From the NCBI RefSeq assembly GCF_007830445.1, contig NZ_VLKR01000021.1, positions 62,001 through 126,000 on the forward strand: a DNA stretch of 64,000 bases, read 5' to 3'. This DNA comes from Sphingobacterium siyangense (lineage in GTDB: Bacteria; Bacteroidota; Bacteroidia; Sphingobacteriales; Sphingobacteriaceae). Below, one piece after another: positions 53,538 through 60,443 of the stretch. Position 1 is the stretch's first letter. Every line of letters begins with the position of its first letter. The notes under the pieces were generated by a model. That model worked only from the letters and a program-made list of their open reading frames with translations, had not been told where the DNA came from and did not search any database. Made by a program: the position numbers and the translations under genes.

Positions 53538-53873
53538 TTAACAGTTAGGAGGCGGTGTTGGAACCGTAGGATGGAAAGCTAAAATGCTTTTCTCATTTTT
53601 AAGATAATTCTTCTGTTTTCCTTGGTTCTCAACGATAATGGTTTCAAATACAATAGGTTCTTCTGTTTTTGTATTGAAAAATTTTGAGGCGGTTTCAAGT
53701 GTGTCGTTACTTGCACCGTTATTGTTTTCGATTTCCAGTTGTAAAACGACCTGTAAGATGGTGCTTTGATCTAAGCTGTTGGAAAAAATAGGCGAAATAG
53801 AGATGGCCATCTTTGTGAAAAAGATGATAGCACAAAGGAATGCTGCCACAAATCTAAACCGCTTATTTAACAT
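53538..53873 (-). CDS. Small exported protein with Pro-rich C-terminus
   Basis: 111 aa, no recognised family. A basic start (MLNKRFRF) and hydrophobic stretch (VAAFLCAIIFFTKMAISI) look like a signal peptide or anchor. The mature part is polar and Asn/Glu-rich (LEIENNNGASNDTLETASKFFNTKTEEPIVFETI) and ends FHPTVPTPPPNC with a single terminal cysteine. It lies 225 bp upstream of, and in the same direction as, the SulP gene. A promoter is not obvious. It looks genuine because codon use and signal structure are regular. Confidence 0.6.
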   Translation of the reverse strand: MLNKRFRFVAAFLCAIIFFTKMAISISPIFSNSLDQSTILQVVLQLEIENNNGASNDTLETASKFFNTKTEEPIVFETIIVENQGKQKNYLKNEKSILAFHPTVPTPPPNC

Positions 53874-54040
53874 TTTTTATTACCTTTAATCTTACTGTTT
53901 ACATCGTAAAAATAGTAATTCTATGTTAAATTCAAATTAATAGTGCACTAAAAATAAAATTTGGCACGAAATTGTGACGAAGAGATTATTTTTTGAAAAG
54001 TTTTCAATTTTCTTTGATTTATAAATATTAAGCCTTTCGT

Positions 54041-55582
54041 ATGGCAAATAAAGAACAATTTATTGAGAAGGTCCAGGCCTCCTATAATCCCAAGGGAGCA
54101 TTTATCTATCTGGGAGCGGGAATGCTCAATGGTGAAATTTTGGCTGAGGCAAAAGTGAATCTAGCCTTGAAAATGATGAACCGTCACGGACTTATTGCCG
54201 GGGCCACCGGAACCGGTAAAACGCGTACGCTACAATTAATCGCCGAACAGTTGTCGGATGCCTCTGTACCTGTATTTATGCTGGATGTCAAGGGCGATTT
54301 ATCAGGCTTAGCAGAACCAGGTGTCACCAATCAGGCCCTTATTGATCGGGGAAACGCCGTGGGCGTGCCGTTTGAGCCGTCGTCATTTCCCGTTGAACTG
54401 TATTCACTTTCTGGCAATAAGGGGATTCCTATGCGGATTACCGTAGAAGATTTCGGACCTGTCTTGCTGGGCCGGATCCTGGAACTCAATGAAACACAAA
54501 CAGGGGTATTGGCCGCAATGTTTAAATATGCGCAAGATCATCAAATGCCATTGATCGATTTTTCAGATACCAAAAAACTGCTAAGCTACCTTTCAGAAGG
54601 ACCTGGTAGCGAAGAAATCAAAAGCGATTATGGTAAGATTAGTTCCGCCAGCTCGGGAACTATCCTGCGTAAGATCGTCGCTTTGGAGCAGCAAGGTTTG
54701 GCTCATATCTTTGGCGAGAAAGAGTTTGACATCAACGATTTGTTTCAAAAAGTAGATGGGAAAGGCGTGATTAGCCTGTTGAATATTTCCGATGTGCAAG
54801 ATCAACCTGTACTGTATTCTACATTCTTATTGAGTTTATTGGCACAATTGTTTAAAAATATGCCCGAAGTTGGCGACCTGGATAAACCGAAGCTGGTCTT
54901 TTTCTTTGATGAAGCCCATCTGCTGTTCAACGGAGCTCCTAAAGCCTTTTTGACACAGGTGGATCAGATTATTCGTCTTATCCGTTCGAAGGGGATAGGT
55001 GTTTTCTTCTGTACACAGTCTCCAACCGATGTACCGGAGTCTGTATTGGCGCAATTGGGAAATCGGGTGCAGCATGCATTGCGTGCCTTTACACCCAACG
55101 ATGCTGAAAACTTAAAGAAGACAGTCAAAACGTATCCAAAATCTGATTTTTATGAAATTGATCAGATGTTGACCGCTTTGGGGACGGGACAGGCATTGAT
55201 TACCGTATTGAACGACAAAGGTATTCCTACAGAGGTTGTTGCTACGCATTTGGTACCAGCACGTGCCGTGATGGGGCCTGCAGCTGATGCAACAATCAAC
55301 CAGATTATCAATCAGTCTGATTTGAAAGCTAAATACCAGGAGCGACAGGAAAATCGTTCTGCAGCTGAAATCATAGATGAAAGAATGCAGGCCGCTGAGC
55401 AGGAACAACAACGTGCGGCACAGGAAAAAGAAGCAGAGAAGGCAAGTTGGCCTTCTTCCAAAAGACAGACGCCTTTGGAGGCTGCACAACGAACTGCGAC
55501 AACGACGCTAGCACGGGAAGGAGTTAAGTTGTTGGGCAAATTAGCGACGGGTTTATTAAACGCATTTTTAAAAAAGAAATAA
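54041..55582 (+). CDS. HerA-like/DUF853 ATPase
   Basis: 513-aa P-loop ATPase of the HerA/FtsK superfamily. Walker A GATGTGKT (54-61) and Walker B LVFFFDEAHLLF (about 285-296) are followed by FFCTQSPTDVPESVLAQLGNRVQHALRAF, the sensor/arginine-finger region. The C-terminal 100 residues are Gln/Glu/Ala-rich coiled coil (ERQENRSAAEIIDERMQAAEQEQQ) and basic. HerA translocates DNA with NurA, but no nuclease gene adjoins, and this DUF853 branch also occurs alone in many bacteria with unknown role. Monocistronic. Confidence 0.9.
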   Translation: MANKEQFIEKVQASYNPKGAFIYLGAGMLNGEILAEAKVNLALKMMNRHGLIAGATGTGKTRTLQLIAEQLSDASVPVFMLDVKGDLSGLAEPGVTNQALIDRGNAVGVPFEPSSFPVELYSLSGNKGIPMRITVEDFGPVLLGRILELNETQTGVLAAMFKYAQDHQMPLIDFSDTKKLLSYLSEGPGSEEIKSDYGKISSASSGTILRKIVALEQQGLAHIFGEKEFDINDLFQKVDGKGVISLLNISDVQDQPVLYSTFLLSLLAQLFKNMPEVGDLDKPKLVFFFDEAHLLFNGAPKAFLTQVDQIIRLIRSKGIGVFFCTQSPTDVPESVLAQLGNRVQHALRAFTPNDAENLKKTVKTYPKSDFYEIDQMLTALGTGQALITVLNDKGIPTEVVATHLVPARAVMGPAADATINQIINQSDLKAKYQERQENRSAAEIIDERMQAAEQEQQRAAQEKEAEKASWPSSKRQTPLEAAQRTATTTLAREGVKLLGKLATGLLNAFLKKK

Positions 55583-55636
55583 CAATAATTTTTTGATTCT
55601 TTTCGTTTCAATACTATACCTTTGAAGGTGGAGCTG

Positions 55637-55680
55637 AACTTAGCTAAATTTGCTTTTAAGGGCAAATTTAGCTAAGTTTG
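55637..55680 (+). promoter_or_regulatory. Promoter embedded in a 17-bp inverted repeat
   Basis: Left arm AACTTAGCTAAATTTGC (55637-55653), 8-nt centre, right arm GCAAATTTAGCTAAGTT (55662-55678), perfect. The left arm contains TTTG at 55649-55652, the right arm runs into TAAGTTTG at 55673-55680, with a 20-bp spacer: a complete -33/-7 pair for the nucleotidyltransferase gene, 36 bp ahead of its ATG. The alternative, a terminator of the HerA-like gene, is weakened by the lack of a T-run. Confidence 0.7.
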
Positions 55681-55716
55681 CGGACGAAAAGAAAATTCTA
55701 TTAACGCAATTTAAAT

Positions 55717-56628
55717 ATGAGTAAACCAACCCTTTTGATTTTGGCAGCAGGAATGGCTAGCCGGTATGGTTCTTTAAAACAAGTCGACAGTTTTGGCCCA
55801 CACGGCGAGACAATTATTGACTATTCAATTTACGATGCCATTTGCGCAGGATTTGGAAAAGTTGTCTTCATTATCAGGGAGGAGTTCCTAGATAAAATGA
55901 AAGAAGTTTTTGATGAAAAATTGAAAGGTAAAATAGAAGTAGATTACGCTTTTCAAGATTTTGACCTAACGAAATTTGGCGTTAACCACGTTATCGAAAG
56001 AACTAAACCTTGGGGTACTGCCCATGCGGTGATGAGCGCTAAGGATAAAGTGCATGAACCTTTTTGTGTAATCAATGCAGACGATTTCTATGGTTCGGAT
56101 TCTTTTCAAAAAATGGCCGAATTCTTAACAACCGAAGTTTCTGATGAGCAAATGTCATTGATGGGCTTCCAGGTTGGAAATACCATGTCTGATTATGGTT
56201 ATGTTTCACGCGGAGTATGTGAGGTTACCCCTTCTGGACACATGGAAAGTGTAACTGAACGTACAAATATATACTACAAAGGTGAAGGTGACGATCGCAA
56301 AATCGTTTATGAAGAAAATGGTGTTGAAACAGACCTAGATCCAAAAACCCGCGTTTCGATGAACTTTTGGGGTTTTACACCAAAGATTTTCGAAGTGGCG
56401 CAGGCGATGTTCCCTGCATTTGTTGAGGAAAATAAGGAGAATTTAAAAGCAGAATTTTTCATTCCTTCCGTACCGGATTATATGGTGAAACATAAGTTGG
56501 CTGATTTTAAAGTGATCCCAACTTCTTCGAAATGGTTTGGCGTAACTTATAAAGAAGATAAACCTATCGTACAAGAATCGATTTCGAAATTAGTAGCTGA
56601 TGGAATATATCCTGAAAAGTTATTTTAA
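55717..56628 (+). CDS. Nucleotide-sugar pyrophosphorylase-like nucleotidyltransferase
   Basis: 303-aa NTP_transferase enzyme. The N-terminal nucleotide-binding motif LILAAGMASRYGSLKQVDSFGPHGETIIDYSIYDA (residues 5-39) corresponds to the G-x-G-T-R-x-x-P-x-T-K box in a divergent form. PFCVINADDFYG (about 116-127) carries the metal-binding Asp. MNFWGFTPKIFEVAQ is a later family strand. It would activate a sugar 1-phosphate to an NDP-sugar; which one cannot be read from the sequence, and no pathway genes adjoin. Confidence 0.85.
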   Translation: MSKPTLLILAAGMASRYGSLKQVDSFGPHGETIIDYSIYDAICAGFGKVVFIIREEFLDKMKEVFDEKLKGKIEVDYAFQDFDLTKFGVNHVIERTKPWGTAHAVMSAKDKVHEPFCVINADDFYGSDSFQKMAEFLTTEVSDEQMSLMGFQVGNTMSDYGYVSRGVCEVTPSGHMESVTERTNIYYKGEGDDRKIVYEENGVETDLDPKTRVSMNFWGFTPKIFEVAQAMFPAFVEENKENLKAEFFIPSVPDYMVKHKLADFKVIPTSSKWFGVTYKEDKPIVQESISKLVADGIYPEKLF

Positions 56629-56654
56629 GAGCTAAAAGAAATAGCTTATCTTTC

Positions 56655-56688
56655 ACCTGTATTGTCAAGCAATACAGGTTTTTTTTTG
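56655..56688 (+). terminator. Terminator of the nucleotidyltransferase gene
   Basis: ACCTGTATTG-TCAAG-CAATACAGGT, then nine T in total. Confidence 0.92.
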
Positions 56689-56727
56689 ACCTGTGCGCTA
56701 GATTAATTGAGCGGAAATAGATCTTAG

Positions 56728-57411
56728 ATGAAAAAAATTCTTAAAGTGTTTGGTTATATTATTTTAGGATTGTTGTCTTTTTGTGTGCTCTATATTGTTG
56801 CTGAATACAGCCTGTCAAGAATTTCGGCTCCAACGAAGAATATAGACGAAGAGAAGACGATTCAGGTTTTTGTTCAGTCCAATGGCATTCATACCGATAT
56901 TGTATTGCCTGTCGTTAACGAAGAGATGGATTGGTCGCAACTATTTCCCTATGGGAATACAGTTGGGAAACATAGCGGATATCGGTATGTGGGTATCGGT
57001 TGGGGTGATAAAGGATTCTATTTGGACACACCAGAATGGAAGGATTTAAAAGCATCGACGGCCTTTGTTGCTGCCTTTGGATTGGGGGAGTCTGCCATGC
57101 ATGTGACCTATTACAATTCGGTTCAGCAGGATGAGTTATGTTTTGCTTATCAGATCAGTAGATCCCAATATCGGAATCTGATAAAATATATAGAAGATTC
57201 GTTGGATCGAAATCAAGCGGAAACTATTTTGGTGAAAACAGATGCACAGTATGGTGACTCAGACGCTTTTTATGAAGCAAAGGGATCCTATAGCATGTTT
57301 TATTCCTGCAATACCTGGACAAATAATGCCTTAAAGAAGGCAGCTATGCCAGCAGGTATATGGGCGACATTGGACAAAGGAATATTAAGTCACTATAAAA
57401 ATAAGAAGTAG
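56728..57411 (+). CDS. TIGR02117/DUF2459 family protein
   Basis: 227-aa protein with one N-terminal membrane segment (residues 7-29). The DUF2459 pattern follows: VFVQSNGIHTDIVLPV (about 48-63), YVGIGWGDKGFYLDTPEWKDLKASTAFVAAFG and YSMFYSCNTWTNNALKKAAMPAGIWATL. The conserved His-Thr-Asp and Ser-Cys-Asn-Thr-Trp segments hint at a papain-like hydrolase fold, but no activity is established. Some members sit near polyhydroxyalkanoate or envelope genes; here it is alone between the nucleotidyltransferase gene and dnaK. Confidence 0.85.
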   Translation: MKKILKVFGYIILGLLSFCVLYIVAEYSLSRISAPTKNIDEEKTIQVFVQSNGIHTDIVLPVVNEEMDWSQLFPYGNTVGKHSGYRYVGIGWGDKGFYLDTPEWKDLKASTAFVAAFGLGESAMHVTYYNSVQQDELCFAYQISRSQYRNLIKYIEDSLDRNQAETILVKTDAQYGDSDAFYEAKGSYSMFYSCNTWTNNALKKAAMPAGIWATLDKGILSHYKNKK

Positions 57412-57470
57412 CTGGAAATCCATAAGTAGGATCTCGTTGAATGTGAAGTGAGATAGTGAAAATGATAGAC

Positions 57471-57510
57471 ATAAAAAAAGCTCCAGGATTAATCCCGGAG
57501 CTTTTTTTAT
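57471..57510. terminator. Terminator between the TIGR02117 gene and dnaK
   Basis: 40-bp near-perfect palindrome with one mismatch: seven A, GCTCC, GG...CC, GGAGC, seven T. It serves dnaK on the reverse strand and could also end the forward gene. Confidence 0.9.
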
Positions 57511-57522
57511 GAGGAGGAGTGA

Positions 57523-59427
57523 TTACTTCACTTCTTCGTAATCGACGTCAGTTACATCATCACCACCTTGGTTTCCACCTTGAGCTTGACCTGCATCACC
57601 TTGAGGTTGTTGTGCACCACCTTGAGAAGCAGCATACATTTCTTCAGAGGCAGCATTCCAAGCATTTTGCAATTCTTCAGAAGCAGCGTCGATATCAGCA
57701 AAGTTTTTCGCTTCGTAAGCAGCTTTTAATTTTGTTAAGCCAGCTTCAATTGGCGCTTTTTTATCTGCTGAAATTTTATCGCCATATTCTTTCAATTGTT
57801 TTTCAGTTGAGAAGATTAAAGCGTCAGCTGCATTTACTTTGTCAGCTTCTTCTTTCATTTTTTTGTCAGCATCAGCATTTGCTTCAGCTTCTTCTTTCAT
57901 GCGTTTGATTTCGTCGTCAGACAAACCTGAAGATGCTTCGATACGGATATTTTGTTCTTTTCCAGTAGCTTTATCTTTTGCTGATACTTTGATGATACCA
58001 TTCGCATCAATATCAAAAGTAACTTCGATTTGAGGAACGCCACGAGGAGCTGGTGGAATGTCATTCAAATGGAAACGGCCGATTGTACGGTTTTGGTTTG
58101 CCATAGGACGTTCACCTTGTAAGATGTGAATTTCTACAGATGGCTGATTGTCTGAAGCAGTAGAGAATGTTTCCGATTTTTTAGTTGGAATTGTTGTATT
58201 TGCTTCGATCAATTTAGTCATCACACCACCCATTGTCTCAATACCTAATGAAAGTGGAGTAACATCCAATAATAAAACGTCTTTTACTTCACCTGTCAAT
58301 ACACCACCTTGGATAGCAGCACCTAAAGCTACAACTTCATCTGGGTTTACACCTTTAGAAGGCTCTTTTCCGAAGAATGCTTTTACAGCATCAACGATTG
58401 CAGGGATACGAGTAGAACCACCTACTAAGATAATTTCATCAATATCAGATTTGCTGAAACCAGCATTTTTCAATGCAGACTCACAAGGAGCAATTGTTCT
58501 CTTGATCAAGTCAGCAGCCAAAGCTTCAAATTTAGCGCGTGATAATGAACGAACTAAGTGTTTTGGACCAGTTGCATCAGCAGTGATATATGGCAAGTTG
58601 ATTTCAGTAGAAGTTGCGCTTGATAATTCAATTTTCGCTTTCTCAGCAGCTTCTTTCAAACGTTGCAATGCCATTGGGTCTTTTTTCAAGTCAAAGCCAT
58701 TGTTTTCACTTTTGAATTCTTCGTTCAACCAGTTGATGATTACGTTATCAAAGTCATCACCACCTAAGTGTGTATCACCGTCAGTAGATTTAACTTCAAA
58801 TACACCGTCACCTAATTCCAATACCGAAACGTCATGTGTACCACCACCACAGTCAAACACAACAATTTTCATGTCTTTGTGTGCTTTGTCTAAACCGTAA
58901 GCTAAAGCTGCAGCTGTAGGTTCGTTGATGATACGTTTTACAGATAAACCAGCGATTTCACCAGCTTCTTTTGTTGCTTGACGTTGTGCGTCGTTGAAAT
59001 ATGCAGGAACTGTAATAACAGCTTCAGTTACTTCTTGACCTAAGAAATCCTCAGCTGTTTTCTTCATTTTTTGAAGAATCATGGCAGAGATCTCTTGTGG
59101 TGTATATTTGCGGTCATCAATTTCTACACGAGGTGTATTGTTGTCACCTTTAACGATTTTATAAGGTACGTGTTCAGCTTCTTTCACAGCTTCATCGTAT
59201 GAAAGTCCCATAAAACGTTTGATGGAATAAATAGTTTTATGCGGGTTAGTAATTGCTTGACGCTTTGCTGGGTCCCCAACTTTGCGCTCGCCACCTTCTA
59301 CGAAAGCTACGATCGAAGGAGTTGTACGTTTACCTTCGTTGTTCGTAATTACTACAGGCTCGTTACCTTCCATTACGGCAACACATGAGTTTGTAGTACC
59401 TAAGTCAATTCCTATAATTTTAGACAT
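57523..59427 (-). CDS. dnaK: Hsp70 chaperone DnaK
   Basis: 634-aa ATP-driven chaperone for protein folding and disaggregation. The ATPase domain starts IGIDLGTTNSCVAVMEG, with VFDCGGGTHDVSVLELG and ILVGGSTRIPAI further on. In the second phosphate motif Cys replaces the usual Leu (VFDCGGGT). The linker DVLLLDVTPLSLGIETMGG leads into the substrate domain, and the tail is Gly/Gln-rich and ends DVTDVDYEEVK like other DnaK proteins. grpE and dnaJ do not adjoin. No standard -7 box was seen upstream, which would fit control by a stress sigma factor, but that is conjecture. Confidence 0.98.
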   Translation of the reverse strand: MSKIIGIDLGTTNSCVAVMEGNEPVVITNNEGKRTTPSIVAFVEGGERKVGDPAKRQAITNPHKTIYSIKRFMGLSYDEAVKEAEHVPYKIVKGDNNTPRVEIDDRKYTPQEISAMILQKMKKTAEDFLGQEVTEAVITVPAYFNDAQRQATKEAGEIAGLSVKRIINEPTAAALAYGLDKAHKDMKIVVFDCGGGTHDVSVLELGDGVFEVKSTDGDTHLGGDDFDNVIINWLNEEFKSENNGFDLKKDPMALQRLKEAAEKAKIELSSATSTEINLPYITADATGPKHLVRSLSRAKFEALAADLIKRTIAPCESALKNAGFSKSDIDEIILVGGSTRIPAIVDAVKAFFGKEPSKGVNPDEVVALGAAIQGGVLTGEVKDVLLLDVTPLSLGIETMGGVMTKLIEANTTIPTKKSETFSTASDNQPSVEIHILQGERPMANQNRTIGRFHLNDIPPAPRGVPQIEVTFDIDANGIIKVSAKDKATGKEQNIRIEASSGLSDDEIKRMKEEAEANADADKKMKEEADKVNAADALIFSTEKQLKEYGDKISADKKAPIEAGLTKLKAAYEAKNFADIDAASEELQNAWNAASEEMYAASQGGAQQPQGDAGQAQGGNQGGDDVTDVDYEEVK

Positions 59428-59558
59428 ATCTTGTGTTTTAATTTTTTACTTAATAAATTCTATCAGTCTATTATCAACCCTTATGCCAATCCAAAAGTTT
59501 TGTAAAAAAAACACTATTTGTCATCAATTTGTCTTTAGGTACTGCCAAACTGACATTT

Positions 59559-60443
59559 TCAATACACCAGTTGCTCTAATATCCTTTTTTTTGCTGACTC
59601 GTTTTGGCGATTGCGTGGCATATATCTGCCAAAGATTTCCGAAAATTCGGCAAGTTTCATTTTTTTTGATTTCTTATCCCGCCAGTCAGAAGGAATAAGT
59701 TTATTGGTATAGGCGATATTGGTAGCCCAATATTGAATGTGCATTTCTGGGATGACAAGACCCAATATCATTCCCGGGAGGCCATGGCTCAAGGCTGGTC
59801 CGGCCGATACGGGGATTTCTTCCGAATAGTAGGCAATCAGATAAAGTGAGTCTTTGGTGGCACCGTTGACTCTACGGCAATTTACACCAGCAATATTGCG
59901 GAACTCTTCGGTGAAACGCCAAGTGATGCTGTCCAATGTTTCCGAAAGAATGTATTTTTCGTCGATATCAAGCTGGATGTCTGCTGTACCAGCTTTCAGA
60001 TCCTGGTAGAGGACCTTGCCATTCTTGTTGGCGCCAGCTCTAAACTGCCCCCTTTGGTTTCCTCCGCTTCGGGCCGCACCCTGAGATCTGCCCCTTCTGC
60101 CATTTGCCGAACTTATCGTAGGTGCAGCCATTTTTACTTCAGCACGTTGCTTTTCGGTACCCTCGCTTTCCTCGGGCATCAACAGGGTAGAATTCTCATC
60201 AAAGTAGAAGTTTAATTTTTCTGTATGTGAATCCGGTAGCTTGTCGAGATATTCCATCATTCCCATACCCCTGTCCATTCCTTTCGAGTTCATGTCGTTG
60301 GACATCTGCCGTATGCGTGCTTTTGTGTAGGTAACTTTGTCAAAACTGATGGTACCCCTACTTCCAAAATAGGCGTATTGTGCCTGAAGGGATAAACCAT
60401 ACAAGCAGCAGATGATTAGTGTTAAATATATTTTTTTAATCAT
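59559..60443 (-). CDS. GLPGLI family secreted protein
   Basis: 294-aa exported protein. A signal peptide (MIKKIYLTLIICCLYGLSLQAQ) precedes a beta-rich body with CRRVNGATKDSLYLIAYYSEEIPVSAGPALSHGLPGMILGL, in which HGLPGMIL is the naming motif. An Arg/Gly-rich low-complexity stretch lies near 115-140 (GRRGRSQGAARSGGN). The role is unknown. It overlaps the upstream barrel gene by eight bases, so the two are translated together; this pairing recurs in Bacteroidota. Confidence 0.9.
   Translation of the reverse strand: MIKKIYLTLIICCLYGLSLQAQYAYFGSRGTISFDKVTYTKARIRQMSNDMNSKGMDRGMGMMEYLDKLPDSHTEKLNFYFDENSTLLMPEESEGTEKQRAEVKMAAPTISSANGRRGRSQGAARSGGNQRGQFRAGANKNGKVLYQDLKAGTADIQLDIDEKYILSETLDSITWRFTEEFRNIAGVNCRRVNGATKDSLYLIAYYSEEIPVSAGPALSHGLPGMILGLVIPEMHIQYWATNIAYTNKLIPSDWRDKKSKKMKLAEFSEIFGRYMPRNRQNESAKKRILEQLVY

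Noticed and set aside
57519..57908. His/Leu/Gln-rich 129-codon frame opposite the dnaK 3' end
   Set aside because: Its repetitive composition is the complement of the Gly/Gln-rich DnaK tail.
58148..58900. 250-codon frame on the strand opposite dnaK
   Set aside because: A shadow of a highly expressed, codon-biased gene; dnaK is certain.
59459..59520. Sigma-54-like TTGGCATAAGGGTTGAT upstream of dnaK on the reverse strand
   Set aside because: The -12 GC is GA and the flanks do not fit; no activator gene nearby. Too weak to call.
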